Shown piece by piece: positions 1 through 12,300 of a stretch of DNA of 64,000 nucleotides. The notes beneath the pieces were generated by a model. The model did no database searches and had not been told where the DNA came from. It worked only from the letters and a program-made list of their open reading frames with translations. Position numbers and translations under genes: made by a program. The stretch covers positions 3,286,001 to 3,350,000 of the forward strand of contig NC_068567.1 in NCBI RefSeq assembly GCF_025698545.1, given 5' to 3'. The DNA is from Gossypium raimondii. Lineage: Eukaryota > Streptophyta > Magnoliopsida > Malvales > Malvaceae. Every line of letters starts with the position of its first letter. Within the stretch, counting starts at the first letter, position 1.

Positions 1-2094
1 AGTAAAAATTTTTATAAAAAATTGCTTTAATCTTTTGGTAAGAAAATTTGATAGTCGAAAGGTGTGAAAGAGGGTTTTGAAATGTCATCTTATAAAACAC
101 AATTTAATTAAAATGCCATGCAATTGACTTTATTTACTTACTTTGTAAAAATGTATATTCCCGATTAAAATTTCGTAGCGAAAAAATTCTTAGACTTGTT
201 TAACTTTGAAAATTGAGAGCTTAATTTTTAATTGTCAGAAATCATGCTGAATTTTAAATAACTAAATACTTTGTAAATCCCAAAACCACAAATATAGTTC
301 GCCTTTAGATCCTAAGTTCAAGGATTACCTGAAATTATTAAACAAATGGGGTGAGCTATAAAGCTCAGTGTGTGCTTTGGCCCGCAGTCAGAAACAAATA
401 AACATAATCAAATTACATAACTATGCACATATGCACATATCAAAACAAACAAAACAAAAATTATAACATGCTTAGCACAGCAATGTCATACAGAAAATTA
501 TACCCCCATCCATTACACACCAACTCCGTCAAACCAATCACACCAAATAGGACTACAAGAACTCATCCATTCATCGCACCATAATATGTAGCTGTGCTGG
601 CAAAATATATAGTGCAGGTATACCGCCAGAATTATAGTGCAGATAAACTGCCAGAATTGGACTTCCTTCATCACATAATCATATCCCACCCCAATACATA
701 TGCAAAATCATAATAAGCATATCGCCATATGTACTCATACATAAAAGTTAATAGAACATAAGCATAATATTTTACCTTTCCCTGAGTCTTATTGATCGAA
801 AACATACTTATAACAATATACAAACATACAGAGTTACGGCTTAACATGGTCAAACATACTGACAGGATACTCATAAATCAGATTCCAAAATTTCCCACAT
901 TCGGCCCAAGCAAGGCCCAACAAAATCTACTCAAAACAAGCCCACATGTTCTTGTAGCCCACACACACTAACGGACCAGACTTGTGGCCCACACAACCTG
1001 GTACACAACCAAACACACGACCGTGTGGCTCACACAGCTGTGTGACATCAACAGTTTCAATTTTTCACTATTTTATGAAATTTTGAGTTAACGCCACACA
1101 CATAAATCTTGTAGGGTTAGGTCACACACCTAATGATTTTGAAAAATGACACTATGGCACACTTCCAAACCCTAAAACTAGCATTCAAAACAAGCTGATT
1201 AGCAACGAAATTTCAAATCCAAATCATTAATTTAGCCACAAGCGTTAGACATTCAGCCTTAACAAGAAGAATCAACCCGTAACAAAGGCAATTGGTCATT
1301 TACCTCGAAGAAAAAATGAACAACTAGCACCTAATTCATCGGAGGGTTACTCGTTCCACAATCGTCACCTAAAAGATCCGCGGAAAGAATTGAAATGAAG
1401 ACATTGAATAACCAAAATCACCTATCTTGCACATGAAAAGAGATAAAAAAAATAGTATTACAAAGGAACGATATTTGATACTTACACAAAGGTAGAAATA
1501 CGAACTACACACTCAAAAGCATGGTGCAGAAGACAACAGTATAGAATCAGAGAACACAACTGAGGTATGGCAAAAACAAACAACGGCCAAAGGAATCGAA
1601 AATAGTGAAATTTCAAAAATTGAAAAAATAGGAAAAAGACAAAAAGAAAAATGTTGGAGTGGGGGGAACAACAAATAAAAATGGAAAAAAGAAAATGCAG
1701 AGAATGACAATTGTGGGGAGTTCGACAGTAAACTTGGGGAGTAATTTTAGGGATATTTTCCTTTTTTTCAAAAAAAAATAAAATATTAACTTACTCATTC
1801 CTAACAAATCTGATAATTTATTATCCTATCCGACCACTAAAAATTTGAATTTAATCAGCAATGGAAAATGCTTAACCATCAAACCAATAAGCTCGTTCTT
1901 ACCAACCGTTCACAAAATATTAAAGATAACCTTAACATTGACAAGTAGGTGATGAAATAAAAATACCAAAATTCAAGAAAAAGGGTTAAAAGGCAGAACT
2001 TCGGTCATATAAACATAATACTTAACCACTAAATAAGATCACCTTACTTAACACAAATATAAATCCAGAAACTAAAGAATTTTGGGGGGTTACA
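1..2094 (-). mobile_element. LTR of a gypsy-like retrotransposon, cut by window start
   Basis: Read on the minus strand, this block opens with TGTAACCCCCC at 2094, a typical plant LTR start. It holds a stretch rich in GTGTGGCC/CACACGG-type words (about 890-1060), and near 340-395 it carries the reverse complement of a motif (ACTGAGCTTT, then GCTCACCC) also found near 5980-6010 in the solo LTR downstream. No protein-coding remains of gag or pol are visible. The other end lies outside the window, so target duplication cannot be tested. The sequence just outside 2094 is not purine-rich, which argues against an adjacent internal region and for a solo LTR. Superfamily assignment is inference. Confidence 0.5.
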
Positions 2095-2104
2095 AGCCTA
2101 TATC

Positions 2105-2643
2105 TAGGGGTGTGCAAAATTCGGGTAAAACCGAAAAAATTCAGTTAACCGACCGAATTCGGTTAATCGGTCGGTTAACCGAATTTTTTCGGTCGGGGGT
2201 CAGTTAATTATTTTTTAATTTTTCAGTTAACAGTTAATTCGGTTCGAAACCGGTCGGTTAACCGATTTTTTTGGGTTTAACCGAAAAAATTAATAAATAA
2301 AATTATAATATATAAATAGGCCCACTATTCACCTAAACCCAATCCAAACCCAAGTATTCAACCCAACCCAATCATAAAAATTACAAATAATTTAATAAAT
2401 AAAAATAAAATTCTAAAACTAAAACTAAAACTAAAGTCTAAAAGTCTAAAAATAATTTAATTATGTAGGGATTCAATTCGGTTAATTTAGGTAATTCGGT
2501 TAATTCGGTTAATTTTTAACCAAAAATAAAAAAATATAATTTTTGGTTTTCGGTTAACCGACCGAATTAACCAAAAAAATTTCGGTTCGGTTAACCGTTA
2601 AAGATTTTGAAAGGTCGGTCGGTTAACCAAATGAACACCCCTA
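2105..2643. mobile_element. hAT-type MITE with perfect 8-bp target duplication
   Basis: The ends are inverted repeats: TAGGGGTGTGCA on the left, and TAGGGGTGTTCA when the right end is reverse complemented. The element is flanked on both sides by the identical 8-mer CCTATATC (2097-2104 and 2644-2651), the target-site length of hAT transposons. The interior is built of repeated CGGTTAACCGA-type words and has no coding capacity. It lies 10 bp outside the start of the neighbouring LTR. Confidence 0.85.
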
Positions 2644-2651
2644 CCTATATC

Positions 2652-3973
2652 ATTGCAACCCGTATAACCCACAATCCCCGGAACCTAAACCTGCAACAGA
2701 GGAAGAGATGGAATTAAAAAAAAACCAAAGTTAGTATCTAAGGAAGAAAAATGAAAAGGGGAGACAAAGAAACCACTACTTTCGACCAATGCTTCATTGG
2801 AGTCAATCGTAGTCTTCATTCAAGTCCTGGCGGTCCAAAGAGGACAATAGATGATGAGGGAAGCATATTAGAAACCAAGACGATCAAGTGGTCACCAAAG
2901 CTAGATCAGAGTCATCTTGTTCGAAATATTAGTCTCAAGTTTCGTCATCTTGTTCGAAAGAATGAGGAGGAGTCGGAGGAAAAGTGGATCATTTTGGTGT
3001 CTCATTTAGCATATTAGCCAAAGGAGGTTTTCTAATTTTCTTCTGAGGTGCTAAATGCACTATTTTGAAGCTTTGGGTGAAGCTTCCCGAGTCAGTCTGA
3101 GCCGACTGGATTTAGGTGAACCAAATTCAATTTGATTCGACAATAGTGAATCGATCCAATAAAGGAAGCAGTTCGTCCCACCACCACCAGCAACCCAACT
3201 TTTTCATTTTTAGGCACTTTGGCTTTATCTAGATTGAATCTTAGCCTACAGATCCTGGGGTATATATATTTATCCATTTCAAATACATTATATATTTACT
3301 CGAGCTTATTGGTTTATATATTTGTGTATTTATTGTTTGGGAAAATATTTGGTTCAATGCTAGTGAAATTTAAAAGTTCCATAGGTAAGGTTGGGTTGAT
3401 TTAAAATGTATATAAGGTGTAGTAAAAATTAAAAAATAAATAGAACACATGATAAATTTAAAATTTTGATTGTAGAATTAAAAAAAGTATCAAATGTTTA
3501 CCTTATTACTTTAATATATCATGTGAGTTGTTAAAATAATAATCATTTGTAGTCATATTTGTGTATAGTTAAAATCTTAAGTTGAGACTAAAATAATTGG
3601 TTATTTGTTCAAGGATGATATTAATAAGATTCTTCAGGCTGGGGAGTAATTTATAAAACCATCAAACTCGGATGAATTCTTAGGATTTGATGCATGTTTT
3701 GATCATAAGTAGATTGAAATTTTATTTAGAAAATTGCTTCGGTAAAAATAGGTGGTAAAATAATGGCAATAATAATTAATTAAAATTGGAAAATGTGATT
3801 GTTTGAGTAGAAATGATTAAGTGAAATCTGAATCATCTAGCCAACTATCAATGTTTCAATCTTAATAGAAAATTATTTTCAAAATGGGACGTCGATTTAC
3901 ACTAATAGAAGTTTCATGTTTCGGTGATGGGACTAGTTGCTTAGGATAGTTTCTTAATTTGAAATTTTCTATC
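2652..3973. other. Intergenic, no recognised gene
   Basis: The longest open frame is 88 codons on the plus strand (2751-3017), rich in charged residues with no recognisable domain and no splice-linked partner. I treat it as chance or as decayed repeat sequence. Confidence 0.5.
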
Positions 3974-3978
3974 TTATT

Positions 3979-6469
3979 TGTCACATCTCAAAAATCGGAT
4001 TAGCAAAAATTTAGTTAGTAAGTCGAGAGTGGTCACGTCTTGTTTTTGGGATAAATGTTGTAGGAATCTGTGAAGTAATTTGATTTGGTTTAGTAGTGAA
4101 GTGTTTTAGTTATGTGTTTGAGGTCTTGTGTTCAATTCTCTTTCCTTCAAAATTTTTTTATTAATTTTTGAATCCATATTTGACTTGGCTTGTAAGGGTT
4201 ATCTTTTTATTCTTGTTAGTTTGTTAACAAGGATAAGCCTGTTGGTTTAGTGATAAAATTTTAGCTTATCAATTGGTCTCATGAATCTTGTGGCGTGAAA
4301 AAAATGAAATTATTTTTTGCTCCTCTTTGCTGTGTTGTCCATGCTCATTATGCTCATTGTTTGAGTCAGATTTTGAATTCAAAACAACCTAATTTGATGA
4401 TATCAAGGAAGGAGTTTGTGCGACTGGAGAGATAATCTCCTAATTTTTCTCCCCAAAACAATCCCTCACGATTTTCTCTCTCCCACTTCTCTCATTCTGT
4501 CGTCCCTATTCTTTCTCCTCTTCTCCCATGTTCATTTATTTCCATTTTGCTATACTGACTCCTGGGAAAAAATCCCTTCTGTCATTTTTCCTTCTCTTTT
4601 CTACTTTCCTCTTACCTTTGATTACATTATTGCTAATCCTAGAGTTCTTTTGGCTGTCCCCTGCTCTTTTGACATTTCATTACGGTCGATTTATCATTGG
4701 TAAGTTCCACGTATTTCATTTAGGAATTTTGTTTTCGTGTTCTCTCCAAGGGTGATAGATATATGATTTTGATTAATTGGCCAATCGGGTGATCTAATTG
4801 TTTTATGTTCTATTAGGTGGAGATTTTGTGACAGACACTCCGTCGGTGAATTGAGTGTTAGTGTTGCGCCTTTGGGTAAGAAATCTTATACTACAGTTTA
4901 AGGACTTGTTGGGTATGTTGTTGCTATGGTAGACAAGCCCTAACGGCTGTGATCGAATACTCTAATCGAGTAAAGGCTGAGTGATTAATCCGGATTTGAT
5001 ATGGTTGCTAATTAGTTATTTTGATTGTTGTTTTAGGATCTGAAAGTGTGTTGTAACGTCGTGTTTCAGAAATAGTCAGCTGTATGATGATAATCTTGAA
5101 AATTAATGAACAAGGCAAAATCAAAAAACTCACTATCGATGCCACATGGCTGTGTGGGTCACATAAGCTAGGCTAAGTAGGCTGTGTGGGCCATAGGGTG
5201 TGTGCTAGGCCATGTGGGCCACATGAGCATCATTTTCTGTAGATTTTGGTTAGGGCCATAGTTGAAGTGCAATTCGAGGTTAGCCACTTCGTAGGATCTG
5301 TAATGTGATATGTATGACTTTTAAATATGAAATTTGATATTTTGCTTCTGTATGTGCTACTTCTGTGAGCATCGTTAGCATGTTTCTTATTAGCTAAGTA
5401 TATACGATTATTGATTAGTTATGTTTTCTTCCAATTCTCATAGCATGCGACTTTGTGGCTATTCTGATTTAATTGATTTGTTGTTATTGAAGTCGGACAT
5501 ACCTATTCTGCAAAGCATGAAATTCCATGCCTACTGATTTCTGTTAAATATATGATTGCATGTTCAACATGCTTACTATTCCGATTCTGAGTCTGCAAGC
5601 CATGTCACATTGCATGGGGTAACGATGATATTGTAAGGAGGAAGTTTTAAAGATCTACACTATCTAGTGGTATAACCATATATCCGTTAATCTAGCAGCT
5701 TGACTGCAATTATGGTGGCTCGACCACCCATATATGTTCTGGCATATTTATCTGCTACTCTAGTGCCATTGTTCCACAACTATCTATTGGTGTGTTTTGG
5801 TTGGACGAGTACTAGGGAACTCTATTTGATGTGTAGCTGAGTTGGGTAGGAATGTTTTCTAAAAATATGCATTGTGTTTTTCTAAAAAATATTGCATCGA
5901 CATAATCATGCCATCCGTGTCTGCTCAATTATTGATTTCTATTTGACTATCTATTATCTGCTTTTGTATGTAGGCTGAGTTGCACACTGAGCTTTGTTAG
6001 CTCACCCAATAAATTTCGTCTTCTCAGGTAATTAGTAAACTTCCAATTGGGCGATGTGCAGGAGCTCGAATTAGATTCTGGTTAATTAAAAAGAACAAGT
6101 TATAATTTTAAGCTTAATTCTAGATTGTATAAATGTTTTGGACTTATTTCTTTAGTTTTTGGATTTTTTGGTGGATTTTGTTTTCAATAATCGGTAAAAT
6201 AATATGTTTTCACTTATTAAAATCATTGTTTTCAAATTATCAACTCCAAAATTTTTTCGCAACATTAAGTATTAAATTAAGTGATTTTTCGTAAAATAAA
6301 TAAGTTTTGAGCGTGATTTTTTTTTAAAAAAACATGTAAGACTATTGCCAAAAATAATATCTTCAGATCACACAATTTTCAAAACTATATTTTAATTTGG
6401 GTTTCTAAACAGGAAGCGTAATACCTTAAGATTTGACCATAACGTCTAGGCCGGGTGTAGGGTGTTACG
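3979..6469 (+). mobile_element. Solo LTR of a gypsy-like retrotransposon
   Basis: The block starts TGTCACATCTC and ends GGGTGTTACG. It is flanked by the 5-mer TTATT on both sides (3974-3978 and 6470-6474), the usual LTR-retrotransposon target duplication. There is no internal region, primer-binding site or pol-like reading frame, so it reads as a single LTR of about 2.5 kb left by LTR-LTR recombination. The terminal CA is changed to CG. The middle (about 5140-5230) is rich in GTGTGGGCCACA words, as in the minus-strand LTR at the window start. Superfamily is inferred from length and composition. Confidence 0.72.
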
Positions 6470-6474
6470 TTATT

Positions 6475-7915
6475 AATGCAATAATAGGACATCATGACAC
6501 ATAAAGTGCATCCTGGCACATAATTTGTACACAAACCAATCCTATGACGTGTTAACTATATTCGAATCCACCCGATTAGATAATAAAGTATCAATATTCA
6601 ATTCCATTTACATTTTAGTACACATATCAATTTCCAATCATTTTCACCATCACAATCTAATTCATTATCATATCACATATATTTCATATCATTCAATACA
6701 TTTCTACCCAAATCATAGTACATATCATTTTTCTTGCAATTCATGTTATTTCGCAATTTACTTAGTTTAGTCCTCTATTCCAAAAATTCGCATTCGAGCT
6801 CAATTTAATAACCTATATTATCACCATTTACTTACCTTGGTACTCCCACATGAAATTAACATGAAAATGCAAACTATTCATGCGACTTAAGTTATAAATG
6901 TACAAACTAGAAATTTTGGCTACCCGTCGACTTTTTTCGCTTTTCCTTTCCCTCTCAATGAATCCATGTCAACATTAGCTACGAATAATAATAAAACATA
7001 TCACCCTATCATTATACATCAAATTCACAATCAATTATCAATATATGCATATTTTGCAAATTATTCAATATCGTCCCTAAAACCAAAACAAGCAAAACTT
7101 TCAATCCAAAGCCTTTTATTAAAATCCAATTTCACTTATATTAATTAGGGACCATTTATTTTCTATTCCTACTAAAATTTCATAATATTTTTGTCTTTTA
7201 TTCAATTTGGTCCCTAATGTGAAAAACTCACCGTTAAGCTTTACAGTTTAGTCTTTTTTCTAAAACTAGGCTAAATTTTTATCAATTTAACACCTAAATC
7301 ATTTAATTCTTGACAATCAACACTTTCAAAACTTTAAAAGTTTTACAATTGGTACATGGGCTAGATAAATCAAGCCCTTATGTTCACAAATCTATAAGAA
7401 TTTATAAGTATTACAAGAAAAGGACTTGAAATTCTTATCTAATTAATAGCCAAAATGTAAAATAAAGATATTCTTTTCTTCTCCTATCATAGTAGGTTGA
7501 AAAAGGAAAAATGATGCTTTTATCAACTTTTTCACCAATTTTATCGTTTATACTTAAATTAATTTAATTAAACTTAATTAATTTACTTTAATTAATTAAT
7601 CCATAACCCTTAATTAACTTAAACTAATGATAATTCACATCACATCCCACTATCATCCATTTAAAATAGGTTCATTTTTCATTTTAAACCTTTGGGTAAT
7701 TGCTATATAAATCCTTTATCCTTATTCTAATTAAAATCTATAGCAATTAAACATTTACAATTTAGTCCTTAGGTCTTAATTCATCACAATTGCAATTAAA
7801 TTACTAATTCAAATTCCAATTCATCTATACACTAATTAATCACAATTACAATTAAATTACTAATTCAAATTCCAATTCATCTATACACTAACTCTGAAAA
7901 TATTCCTATTTAATA
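6475..7915. other. Intergenic AT-rich repeat debris
   Basis: The sequence has phrases typical of decayed plant LTR sequence (around 6770-6960 and 7200-7330) and a local direct repeat of about 50 bp around 7787-7892, where the text on the ACAATTGCAATTAAATTACT theme occurs twice. No gene is visible. Confidence 0.4.
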
Positions 7916-7916
7916 T

Positions 7917-8228
7917 TTATGGGTTCGGTTTATAAAAATGAGATCCCAAAACCATGTTTTTCGACACCACTAAAAATTGGGTTGTTACACACCTATTCAC
8001 CAAAAACACTAGTACAACCACTTCCACTAATATTTCTACCAAACCATGCTTGTCCTCTTGTTCCACCACCACTTGCACCAATAGCACCACCTCCACCAAA
8101 CCCTACTTGCCCTCTTACTCCACCCAGCAAAATTAGTACTCCCACTTCCTCCCTTTTTTTCCACCAAACCCTCATTGCCCTCTTACTCCACCTTTTCCAC
8201 CAATCCCTTCTTAACCTAAAAAGTTGAC
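7917..8228 (-). pseudogene. Fragment of a glycine-rich protein gene
   Basis: On the minus strand this encodes short runs resembling the repeat unit of the intact gene at 9579-11345 (GGVRGQVGFGGGG-like text), but without a start region and with the frame broken. It directly abuts the segment that is shared downstream of both larger glycine-rich copies. It is therefore probably the remnant of a third member of the array. Frames open on both strands here follow from the repeat composition and are not separate genes. Confidence 0.55.
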
Positions 8229-9578
8229 ATCAAGATTATTAATTTTAAAAATTAAAGGTTGTTGAGAAAATTTATGAGGAGTGAAAAGGAGCAGTGCCCA
8301 CTAATGTCTAGCACTGCTCAACCATTAAACTTACCATATATGGAATTGGAAAATTTTCAAAACAAAAATCATGGGATTAAATCATTACTGATACCTTGGA
8401 TGTGTGCTAGCACGTCTATCATATCCAAACATATTATATGAAAATATCTTAAAGATTGGTTGGGATTGGATCCAAGAAATCAACTTCCCTATTTTGAGGA
8501 GATTATATTGAATCGAACAAACTATAGGAACAATACTTGAAGATTCAAGACTTATATAGAACTTATTGAAGATATTCTCAGAGCTTATTATCCTGCTATT
8601 TTGATGGAAGATTGATTATAATTGATCTAGTATACTAGAAAAGTTTCTTACGCATTCAAGAGACTAGTATATGTGTTATATAGATTAGAGAGCACTTATT
8701 TTGATCATGAAAGAGTGTGAAATCAAGTGGTTTACTTTATTTTTAGTCGAAGTTTCCTGAGGAAAACATAGAGGAGAGTGATGTAGATCTTAGGTGAAAA
8801 AGTGAGGTTTCTAATATAGCGAATGCTAAAGCTCGTAACCACTTATTGTACAAATTGTTAAGATAATGGATTGTCTCTCTAGGAACTACAAACTTGGAGA
8901 AACTAAATTATGTAAATAAATTGTTGTGTTCTTATTTGTTCTTCAATATTTCCTAACGCAGTAGACACTAATAGTGGCATTGCTTAATTTGCATACAAAT
9001 ATTATTTCAATTCATTCAATGGCAATATTCCCAAGCAATAAAAATATATTAGCTCACCATCGAGGTGTCGAGAGAGCACTACAAGCTTATTAATTGCAAA
9101 AGAATATACTAGATGAATGGAATGAAATTTTCCATAGAATACACCCTTATATTCCTTCAATATTTCATTTCATTCATAAAAAAATTTAAAAATAATACTT
9201 TTGATTTGAGGAAATATTTATTATATGTGGAATTTGATTTCATTACTTAAAATTATGGATAACACATTTTATTTGGAATCATCTTGATAATGGGTATTGT
9301 AAGAACATAAACACTTTTCTCATATGCAATTGAACTCTTAAACCCAATTTTTAAGATTTTAAGTTATTCTCATTTTGTTCTCTATAACAAAGATTAACAT
9401 TAATATTAGGAAAGTACATAGTACAAACCTCTTATGGCATAACATGCGAGGATTAACAAAATCTCTCATTTAAGGTTTCACTGAATAAAATAAGTGAAAC
9501 ACAAATAACCAACAATTGTTACTTAGAAGGAAATGTAACTATAATTCAATAATTAAATATCTTTGTTTGTAATATGCA

Positions 9579-11345
9579 TCAATTGCCTCCACCAAACCCT
9601 CCTCCTCGTCCTAAACCAAAATGAAACTTACCACTTCCACCAAAATGCAAGTTACCGCTACCACTTCCACCACCTTTTCCACTAAACCCTCCTTCCCCTC
9701 TTGCTCCACCAGCAACATTAGCGGTACCACTTCCACCACCTTTTCCACTAAACCCTCCTTCCCCTCCTGCTCCACCAGCAACATTAGCGCTACCACTTCC
9801 ACCACCTTTTCCATCAAACCCACCTTGTCCTCTTACTCCACCTATAACATTAGTGCTACCACTTCCACCAAACCCTCCTTTCCCTTTTATTCCACCAGCA
9901 ACATTAGCACTGCTACTTCCACCACCTTTTCCACCAAACCCTCCTTGCCCTCCTACTCCACCAGCAAAATTAGCGCTACCACTTGCACCACCTTTTCCAC
10001 CAAACCCTCCTTGCCCTCCAACTCCACCAACAACATTAGCGCTACCACTTCCACCACCTTTTCCACCAAACCCTCCTTGCCCTTCTACTCCACCAGCAAC
10101 ATTAGCACTATCACTTGCGCTACCAGTTCCACCACCTTTTCCTTTAAACCCTCCTTGCCCTCCTACTCCACCAGCAACATTAGCACTATCACTTGCGCTA
10201 CCAGTTCCACCACCTTTTCCTTTAAACCCTCCTTGCCCTACAAATCCACCAGCAAAATTAGTGCTACTAGTTCCACCACCTTTTCCACCAAACTCTCCTT
10301 TCCCTCTAAATCCACCATCAACATTAGCACTACCACTTCCACTTCCACCACCTTTCCCACCAAACCCTCCTTGCCCTCCTACTCCACCAGCAACATTAGG
10401 GCTACCACTTCCACCACCTTTTCCACCAAACCATCCTTGCCCTCCTACTCCACCAGCAACATTAGCGCTACCACTTCCACCACGTTTTCCACCAAACTCT
10501 CCTTTCCATCCAAATCGACCATCAACATTAGCACTACCACTTCCACTTCCACCACCTTTCCCACCAAACCCTCCTTGCCCTCCTACTCCACCAGCAACAT
10601 TAGGGCTACCACTTCCACCACCTTTTCCACCAAACCCTCCTTGCCCTCCTACTCCACCAGCAACATTAGCGCTACCACTTCCATCACCTTTTCCAACAAA
10701 CCCTCCTTGTCCTCCTACTCCACCAACAACATTAGCACTACCACTTCCACCACCTTTTCCTTCAAACCCTCCTTGCCCTCCTACTCCACCAGCAATATTA
10801 CTGCTACCACTTCCACCACCTTTTCCACCAAACCCTCCTTGTCCTTCTATATTACCTCCAAATCCAATACTTTTATCACTAGCAATATTACTGCTACCAC
10901 TTCCACTACCTTTTCCACCAAATTCTCCTTGTCCTCCTATATTACCTCCAAATCCAACACTTTTACCACCAGCAATATTACCACTACCAATTCCACTACC
11001 TTTTCCACCAAACTCTACTTGTCCTCCTATTTTTCCTCCAACTCCAACACCTTTACCACCACCTTCTACTACATGATGTTGGTGTACGGCTCTTTTTAAA
11101 GCAGAAGCACCTTTTAAAGCAGCAGCACCAGTAGCAGCTGCACCAACGGCACCTAAACCAACTAGAGGTAAAAATGTTAAAGACCTCCTATTTCTTTTAT
11201 TTTCTGCCATTTCTTTGGACAAATCCGGATGCTGAAGTAAATTATGCTCATTTTCATCAACATTAAGAATATCAGCAATTACATAACCATCCATAAAATA
11301 AGCATAAAATACAAGAGGCACAACCATCCAAGTAAAAACACCCAT
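9579..11345 (-). CDS. Glycine-rich repeat protein with hydrophobic N-terminus
   Basis: A single uninterrupted frame of 588 codons starts at an ATG (11343-11345), with a TATA-like box about 157 bp upstream. The first 25 residues are hydrophobic (MGVFTWMVVPLVFYAYF...), suggesting a signal peptide or anchor. Residues of about 28-55 are acidic to basic and include a KRNRRS cluster, a possible processing site. An Ala/Gly-rich hydrophobic stretch follows (about 55-90). From about residue 98 to the end are about 20 imperfect repeats, mostly 22 residues, on the theme GGVGGQGGFGGKGGGSGSA plus NVA; the tail is richer in H, F and L. Glycine-rich proteins with secretion signals are often cell-wall structural proteins, so a wall role is inferred only. 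The N-terminal module is not one I recognise. The long antisense frames over this gene are composition artefacts. Confidence 0.8.
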   Translation of the reverse strand: MGVFTWMVVPLVFYAYFMDGYVIADILNVDENEHNLLQHPDLSKEMAENKRNRRSLTFLPLVGLGAVGAAATGAAALKGASALKRAVHQHHVVEGGGKGVGVGGKIGGQVEFGGKGSGIGSGNIAGGKSVGFGGNIGGQGEFGGKGSGSGSSNIASDKSIGFGGNIEGQGGFGGKGGGSGSSNIAGGVGGQGGFEGKGGGSGSANVVGGVGGQGGFVGKGDGSGSANVAGGVGGQGGFGGKGGGSGSPNVAGGVGGQGGFGGKGGGSGSGSANVDGRFGWKGEFGGKRGGSGSANVAGGVGGQGWFGGKGGGSGSPNVAGGVGGQGGFGGKGGGSGSGSANVDGGFRGKGEFGGKGGGTSSTNFAGGFVGQGGFKGKGGGTGSASDSANVAGGVGGQGGFKGKGGGTGSASDSANVAGGVEGQGGFGGKGGGSGSANVVGGVGGQGGFGGKGGASGSANFAGGVGGQGGFGGKGGGSSSANVAGGIKGKGGFGGSGSTNVIGGVRGQGGFDGKGGGSGSANVAGGAGGEGGFSGKGGGSGTANVAGGARGEGGFSGKGGGSGSGNLHFGGSGKFHFGLGRGGGFGGGN

Positions 11346-11501
11346 CTTATCTAAAAGCTTAACCGAAGGTTAAACTACAATAATCTGATTATACAATAAG
11401 GCATGTAAGAAATTGTGAATTCAAGCTTTTAGAATTCTGCCATTTGATTTTTTTTTCCTTTTTTTTCTTTTTCTCGTTGCTTACCTTATTAAGAAATTAA
11501 A

Positions 11502-11509
11502 TATTTATA
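11502..11509 (-). promoter_or_regulatory. TATA box of the intact glycine-rich gene
   Basis: TATAAATA on the minus strand, about 157 bp upstream of the start codon. It is conserved in the duplicate copy at 18745-18752. Confidence 0.55.
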
Positions 11510-12300
11510 GAGAAATATTGACTTTATAAAGAAAATTAACAAATGGTCGAGCTTTAAGCATGGGAGTAAGAAATCGTTTAACCATTCATTCAGTAAAAAG
11601 AACCCATAATGTAAATTATTCAACTTATTAACGAAATTTTTTCCCCTTCATTTTCTCAACCAGCAATTGAATAAATAGCAACTTTTTCCATTAAAAACAT
11701 GATTTCGAATAAAATCATTTTTTTTTTTGGAATAATGGTATCTCCATGCCCATTAGCTACTCACAAAGAGTAATCCATTCATACTTCGTGATTATCACTC
11801 CCAACAATTTTATCTCCAAAATTTGAATCTAAATTCTCTCCTTGAAAGTACCATTAAAACCAAATTTGATACTATCACATTTAAAACCAAATATGAAATA
11901 ATTATATCGATTAAATTACATTTTGTATGTGTCAAACCAAAATGACTATGTCAATTGCACTATTATTTCTTGTGTAAGAGAAAAGAATTTAGGTATGGGT
12001 GACATACTGTTTTAGGAAAAATTAAATAAAAAGAATTAGTAATAATTTCAACAAATAATAATTCCATGATGAGCTAAAAGTAGGATTTTTGAAAACATAA
12101 TCCTTAGTTATTTGAGTAAAAAAACGTATTGGACCAAAACACATTACATAAGGATATTGAGGATTAATGTGGAACAAATGGTGTAGTTATAATGTTGGAT
12201 TTTATGCACATAGAAGCCAATCACTTGGAAGATTAATGTTTCACTAGGCATTATAAATGCACAGACTCCCATTTACACATTTAATAACATTGAATTTTAT

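Larger units (their letters stand above)
8229..12300. repeat. Duplicated block, copy 1 (glycine-rich gene plus flanks)
   Basis: Three stretches match the block at about 16190-19543: the 3' flank (8229-8745 against 16197-16690), the near 3' flank (9360-9578 against 16865-17067), and the gene plus promoter (9579-12300 against 17068-19543). The match ends abruptly at an AT microsatellite in copy 2. Copy 1 has about 600 bp (8745-9360) with no clear partner in copy 2. Boundaries are by eye. Confidence 0.7.

Noticed and set aside
4416-4755. Short plus-strand frames as a small gene
   Set aside because: They lie inside the solo LTR and consist of a pyrimidine-rich stretch; no domain.
9700-10900. Regular repeats of about 66 bp as a possible CRISPR-like array
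   Set aside because: The units are contiguous coding repeats without spacers, in a plant genome.
9621-11099. Plus-strand frames of 492 and 407 codons over the glycine-rich gene
   Set aside because: They are antisense shadows: the repeated unit lacks stops in these frames and gives Ser/Thr- or Pro-rich text with no ATG context, domain or promoter. The minus frame has the signal-like start and TATA box.
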